From Chloroflexota bacterium (GTDB lineage Bacteria; Chloroflexota; Anaerolineae; Aggregatilineales; Phototrophicaceae), in contig JAEVZT010000331.1 in assembly GCA_023392115.1 (NCBI GenBank), positions 1 to 10,103 of the forward strand: a stretch of 10,103 nucleotides of DNA, given 5' to 3'. Every line of letters begins with the position of its first letter. Positions within the stretch are counted from its first letter, which is position 1. The position numbers and the translations under genes are program-made. This document shows positions 6,726-10,103 of the stretch, piece by piece. A model generated the notes under the pieces. That model searched no databases, was not told the DNA's origin, and saw nothing but the letters and a program-made list of their open reading frames with translations.

Positions 6726-6770
6726 GGAAGTGCGCCGGGATGCTTCAGCTTGCGCGCTTCCCCGCCTTTT
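6726..6770 (+). terminator. Rho-independent-type terminator after rnc
   Basis: GGAAGTGCGC (6726-6735) pairs with GCGCGCTTCC (6752-6761), 10 pairs including one U-G wobble. The 16-nt loop is followed after CCGCC by TTTT (6767-6770). It lies 11 nt after the rnc stop, and its T-run overlaps the stop codon of the convergent gene. On the minus strand the hairpin is not followed by T residues, so it serves mainly the fabF-rnc transcript. The offset of the T-run makes efficiency uncertain. Confidence 0.6.
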
Positions 6771-7962
6771 ATGCCGCGCCGCCGTCGATTTCGGCTTCCA
6801 ACGTCTGCGCGAGTTGTTCAATGTGCCGCGCCGGTTTGACGCCCAGTGATGCTTGCAGTTCGTCGCGTAGCCGCCCGTAGACCCTGAGCGCATCGGCGCG
6901 CATGCCGAGCGCGCGGTACAGCTGCATGATGTTGTGCGCCAAGTCCTCTCGGTAGCGCTGCGTCGACGACGCCCACAGGTACAGACCGAGGGCGCGCCGC
7001 TGATCGTCAAGTCCCTCGACGAGGCGCCCCAGACTGACAAGCGCGTCACAACACGCCAGCCGCAAGTCTTGCCGACGCTGCTTGACCCACTCCGAGTCTT
7101 GTCCGGTGAGGAAGTCCCCCCGGTACAGCGTCAGCGCCTGATTCAGCAGTGACACTGCCTGCTCGGGGGATTCCATCGCGCTGTCTTGCACCAGCTTATT
7201 GAACAGCGACACGTCGTAGCTCAACTGTAGGTGCTGCGCGATGTGGTAGAACCCCGCGTTGTACTCGGTCAGGTCGGTCTTCAAGACCTCGCTAATCTTG
7301 CGCTTGGTGACGTGGAACACGTTGGTCGCCTCACGGACGCTGAGGTTGGGCCAAAACGTATCGAAGATCTCGGCGCGCGTCACCATTCCCCGGTCGACGA
7401 AGTAGAAGAACAGCGCGCGCGGCAGCGCACCGTCCCACGAGTCAACCGGCTGCCCGTTCATCATGACGCGCCCCGCGCCAAACGCCGTGACTTCTAGCAG
7501 CATGGTATTCTGTCCACGGTGATTGGCATAGTCCCACAGCATCGTGTTCTCGCCGGTTGGGACGAACGCCATCTGGCGGCGCAGATAGTCATCGCCGAGC
7601 AACCCCTTCGGCAGCTGGCGCGTGAAGACGATAATTCGACCACTCGTTTCCGCGAGCAAGGTATTGAGCAGCACGACGAAATCCTTCGGTACGGCGCGGT
7701 CGCACTCATCGAGGATGATGTCAAAGCGCGAGTCGAACCGCGTTTCATCGAGCTGCGCGCGACGGTGTGAATCGATCTGCGTCTGAAGCTGCTCGAGCAT
7801 CAGTCTGGAGCCATCGAAACGAACGTAGACGGCGTTCTCTTGAAGTAATTCGCTCAACAGCGGGTGCTGCTTGAGGTAGTTCGGATGCACAACGATCAGC
7901 CGCACGTCCGGGTGCAGCTCGCGCAGTTGCCGGACGGCTAGCTGGTGAGACGGCGAAATCAT
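6769..7962 (-). CDS. SARP/BTAD-type transcriptional regulator with ATPase-like N-terminus
   Basis: A 397-residue protein in three parts. Residues 1-150 resemble a STAND-type ATPase region: a strand (RLIVVHPNYL), then YVRFDG, then a Walker B-like IILDECDRA (82-90) and a sensor-like strand GRIIVFTR (108-115). No P-loop (GxxxxGK[ST]) is present, so nucleotide hydrolysis is doubtful. Residues 155-243 look like the OmpR/SARP winged helix (VTAFGAGRVMMNGQPV, then RAEIFDTFWPNLSVREATN). Residues 248-392 are the all-helical bacterial transcriptional activator domain (ALTLYRGDFLTG, then YRALGMRADALRVYGRL). It probably binds DNA and activates unknown targets. ATG at 7962 is chosen because GAGG lies 5 nt upstream; an adjacent ATG at 7965 and a GTG at 8049 are alternatives, but the extra 29 codons are A+T-rich at third positions. 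It converges on rnc and follows rel in the same direction. Confidence 0.85.
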   Translation of the reverse strand: MISPSHQLAVRQLRELHPDVRLIVVHPNYLKQHPLLSELLQENAVYVRFDGSRLMLEQLQTQIDSHRRAQLDETRFDSRFDIILDECDRAVPKDFVVLLNTLLAETSGRIIVFTRQLPKGLLGDDYLRRQMAFVPTGENTMLWDYANHRGQNTMLLEVTAFGAGRVMMNGQPVDSWDGALPRALFFYFVDRGMVTRAEIFDTFWPNLSVREATNVFHVTKRKISEVLKTDLTEYNAGFYHIAQHLQLSYDVSLFNKLVQDSAMESPEQAVSLLNQALTLYRGDFLTGQDSEWVKQRRQDLRLACCDALVSLGRLVEGLDDQRRALGLYLWASSTQRYREDLAHNIMQLYRALGMRADALRVYGRLRDELQASLGVKPARHIEQLAQTLEAEIDGGAA

Positions 7963-8040
7963 CATACCCTCATTTTCTGCAATGTTCGTCACAAACGTTG
8001 TTAGAGAGCTATCACGCCAAATAACAGTGGGTGATACAAT

Positions 8041-8046
8041 AGTATA
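8041..8046 (-). promoter_or_regulatory. Possible -10 box for the BTAD regulator
   Basis: TATACT on the minus strand, within GGTGTATACT, closely matches the ftsY -10 context (CGTGTATACT). No good -35 lies at 16-18 nt. Use of this site would leave a leader of about 70 nt before ATG at 7962, an A+T-rich stretch unlike the coding sequence around it. Position after the rel hairpin fits an independent transcription unit. Confidence 0.35.
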
Positions 8047-8079
8047 CACCGATTAGTGGAAAGATAGTTGAACAAGTAA

Positions 8080-8107
8080 TACACCCTGCAAGCCGCTGCA
8101 GGGTGTA
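8080..8107 (-). terminator. Hairpin after rel, probable terminator
   Basis: An 11-bp perfect inverted repeat, TACACCCTGCA (8080-8090) and TGCAGGGTGTA (8097-8107), with a 6-nt loop. It lies 31 nt past the rel stop. In the direction of rel transcription it is followed by a moderately T-rich stretch (TTACTTGTTC) rather than a clean T-run. It would separate rel from the BTAD regulator. Confidence 0.55.
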
Positions 8108-8138
8108 CTTCCGGTCAAGTGAGGATTCACACCATGTG

Positions 8139-10103
8139 CTAGCTGCTGTTTCGTCGGCGCGCCTCGGTCACGCTGGAGATGTTTTCGAGCCGTGTCAGGA
8201 TGCGCGTGAGCTGCTGCATGTTCATCAGTTCGATCGTCAGTTGGAACGTGGCGATGTTCTGGCGAATGCTGACGCTCACGGTTGACATGTTGACTCGCTC
8301 GTCGGCGATCACGGTGCTAATGTCGCGCATCAGCCCCTCGCGATCGTAGGCAATGATCTCGATTGCGACTGAGTATTTCTGTTCTGGATTGCCCCGCCCC
8401 CAAGACACATCGATCAGGCGTTCCGATTCAAACGCGATATTGGCGCAGTCTTCACGGTGTACGGTTACGCCGCGCCCGCGCGTGATGAACCCGACAATCT
8501 TGTCGCCCGGCATCGGGTTACAGCAGCGCCCTAGATTGACCAACAAGCCGCCTGTCCCTTGAATGGTGATGCCGTCTGAAGCGTCGAGCGAAACCGTGGA
8601 CGGCTTGGCTTTCAACATCGTGCGCTCGCGCTCTTCCTGATCGCGCCGCTCGACTTCAAGGATCTTGTTGGCAATCTGCCCGCCGTTGATATCCCCCGCG
8701 CCAACGGCGGCGAGGAAATCGTCGACCCGTTCGTGACCGAACCACTTCGCGACGGTTTCAAACGTCGTCGTGTCGAGCACGCCGAGGCGCTTCATCTCGC
8801 GCTCAAGCACCTCGCGCCCGGACTGGATATTCTTGTCACGGTTCTGCTTGCGGAACCAGTAGCGAATCTTCGACTGCGCGCGCGCCGTGGTCACGTAACC
8901 AAGATTGGAGTTCAGCCAGTCGAGGCTCGGACCGCCGCGCTTCGACGTAATGATCTCGACCTGATCGCCGGTCTTGAGGACGTAATTCAGGCTGACGAGC
9001 TTGCCGTGTACCTTCGCGCCCCGGCAGCGGTGACCGATGTCGGTGTGAATGTAATAGGCGAAGTCGACAGGCGTCGCCCCTTTCGGCATGTCGACAATGT
9101 CGCCCTTTGGCGTGAAAGCGTAGACGCGATCCTGAAAGACCTCGGTCTTCATCGTGTCGACGAATGACTGCGGGTCTTCCGCTTCACTTCCGAACTCCAT
9201 CAGACGCCGCAGGAAGGCGATGCGGCGCTCAAACGCGTCATCGTGACTCTTGGCGTTGCCTTCCTTGTAACGCCAGTGAGCCGCGATACCGTACTCGGCG
9301 TGTTCGTGCATCTCGCGCGTGCGAATCTGTACTTCGACCGTCTTGCCCTGCGAGTCGAGCACTGCTGTGTGCAGGCTCTGGTAGAAGTTGTCCTTCGGCG
9401 CGGCAATGTAATCGTCGAACTCGCCGGGGATCGGTCGCCACAGGTTATGAACAACACCGAGCACCAGATAACACTGCGGAATCGTCTCGACGATCACGCG
9501 CACGGCACGCACATCGTAGATTTCCTCGAACGGCAGCCCCTTGCGATCCATCTTCTTGTAGATGCTGTAGATGTGCTTGGGACGCGCCGTGATAATGGCA
9601 TTAGTGATGCCATATTTCGCCAGTTCCTTGCGCAGCCCGCCGATGATTCGCTCAAGGTACATCTCGCGGTCGGCGTGGCGTTCGTCGATGCTGTTGGCGA
9701 TGTCGCGGTAGGCTTCCGAATTCAGGTAGCGGAAGGACAGGTCTTCCAGCTCCCACTTGATCTGCCAGATGCCGAGGCGGTTCGCGAGAGGCGCGAAGAT
9801 GTCGAGCGTCTCCTGCGCGATCATGTGCTGCTTGTCCGGCTTCATATAGCCGAGCGTGCGCATGTTATGCAGCCGATCTGCCAGCTTGACAAGCACGACG
9901 CGCACGTCGTCGCCCATCGACAGCGCCATCTTGCGGATGTATTCCAGCTCGCGGTCGCTGGTGCGACTGCGCTTGTCGCTGTCCGTTTTCAGAGGCAAAT
10001 TCTTCAACTTGGTCACGCCGTCGACAATCGCCGCAACGCTGTCCCCAAACTCGACGCGCAGTTCCTCAGGCGTAACGTTCGTGTCCTCGATGATGTCGTG
10101 CAT
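8139..10103 (-). CDS. rel: Bifunctional (p)ppGpp synthetase/hydrolase (RelA/SpoT family), 5' end outside window
   Basis: Long RSH enzymes make (p)ppGpp from ATP and GDP/GTP on starved ribosomes and can degrade it. 654 codons are visible; about 75 N-terminal residues are expected beyond the right edge, so the first visible Met is internal (numbering below starts there). Hydrolase domain: HDIIEDT (H2, D3, E6, D7) and LADRLHNMRTL (D76, N80), all apparently intact. Synthetase domain: RPKHIYSIYKKM from 174, YDVRAVR (D197), EFDDYIAAPK (EFDD 228-231), YQSLHT and EVQIRT (E257). The TGS domain covers about 327-387. A zinc-finger-like region has C527, C528, H549 and C553, and an ACT domain covers about 576-650. 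EFDD is the EXDD motif of monofunctional RelA, where bifunctional Rel and SpoT carry RXKD. So hydrolase activity is predicted from the HD residues, while the synthetase loop is RelA-like. Strength of each activity cannot be read from the sequence. Confidence 0.96.
   Translation of the reverse strand: MHDIIEDTNVTPEELRVEFGDSVAAIVDGVTKLKNLPLKTDSDKRSRTSDRELEYIRKMALSMGDDVRVVLVKLADRLHNMRTLGYMKPDKQHMIAQETLDIFAPLANRLGIWQIKWELEDLSFRYLNSEAYRDIANSIDERHADREMYLERIIGGLRKELAKYGITNAIITARPKHIYSIYKKMDRKGLPFEEIYDVRAVRVIVETIPQCYLVLGVVHNLWRPIPGEFDDYIAAPKDNFYQSLHTAVLDSQGKTVEVQIRTREMHEHAEYGIAAHWRYKEGNAKSHDDAFERRIAFLRRLMEFGSEAEDPQSFVDTMKTEVFQDRVYAFTPKGDIVDMPKGATPVDFAYYIHTDIGHRCRGAKVHGKLVSLNYVLKTGDQVEIITSKRGGPSLDWLNSNLGYVTTARAQSKIRYWFRKQNRDKNIQSGREVLEREMKRLGVLDTTTFETVAKWFGHERVDDFLAAVGAGDINGGQIANKILEVERRDQEERERTMLKAKPSTVSLDASDGITIQGTGGLLVNLGRCCNPMPGDKIVGFITRGRGVTVHREDCANIAFESERLIDVSWGRGNPEQKYSVAIEIIAYDREGLMRDISTVIADERVNMSTVSVSIRQNIATFQLTIELMNMQQLTRILTRLENISSVTEARRRNSS

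Overview
The window is a compact, G+C-rich bacterial chromosome segment made mostly of housekeeping genes with two accessory-type genes among them. The most likely source is Chloroflexota (Anaerolineae-like). This is inferred from a fused MoaD-MoaE, a BTAD regulator with a P-loop-less ATPase-like N-terminus, a CHAT-domain peptidase, and the general flavour of the Rel, FabF and RNase III proteins. No marker here proves the phylum. No rRNA, tRNA, CRISPR array, insertion sequence or prophage gene was seen.

Layout. Positions 1-3255 (minus strand) read as one unit, ftsY > prfB > CHAT-domain peptidase, with gaps of 16 and 21 nt. A sigma70-type promoter lies at 3292-3320, and the CHAT gene runs off the left edge. 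A 145-nt divergent intergenic region (3256-3400) separates it from plus-strand moaC and moaX (MoaD-MoaE fusion, 3401-4602), which overlap by one base and make the molybdopterin cofactor. A 128-nt gap holds a strong nested inverted repeat. It is followed by fabF (4731-5975) and rnc (5977-6714), one nt apart, ending at a rho-independent-type hairpin. On the minus strand, convergent to rnc, comes a SARP/BTAD-type regulator (6769-7962). After a 176-nt spacer with a terminator-like hairpin and an A+T-rich leader comes a long Rel/RelA-SpoT (p)ppGpp synthetase/hydrolase, whose N-terminal end lies beyond the right edge.

How the genes relate. FtsY (SRP receptor) and RF2 (UGA/UAA termination) serve protein targeting and synthesis, FabF lipid synthesis, RNase III RNA processing, and Rel the stringent response. 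MoaC and MoaX supply Moco for molybdoenzymes. The caspase-fold CHAT peptidase at the end of the ftsY-prfB unit is the clearest accessory element, but its C-terminal region and any partner lie outside the window, so no complete new system can be claimed.

Points worth a second look are: the CHAT gene in a translation/targeting operon; Rel with intact visible hydrolase residues but the acidic EXDD synthetase motif; RNase III with glycine at a metal-ligand aspartate position; an internal Gly-Gly in the MoaD-MoaE fusion that implies cleavage; prfB without the programmed frameshift; and the nested palindrome upstream of fabF.
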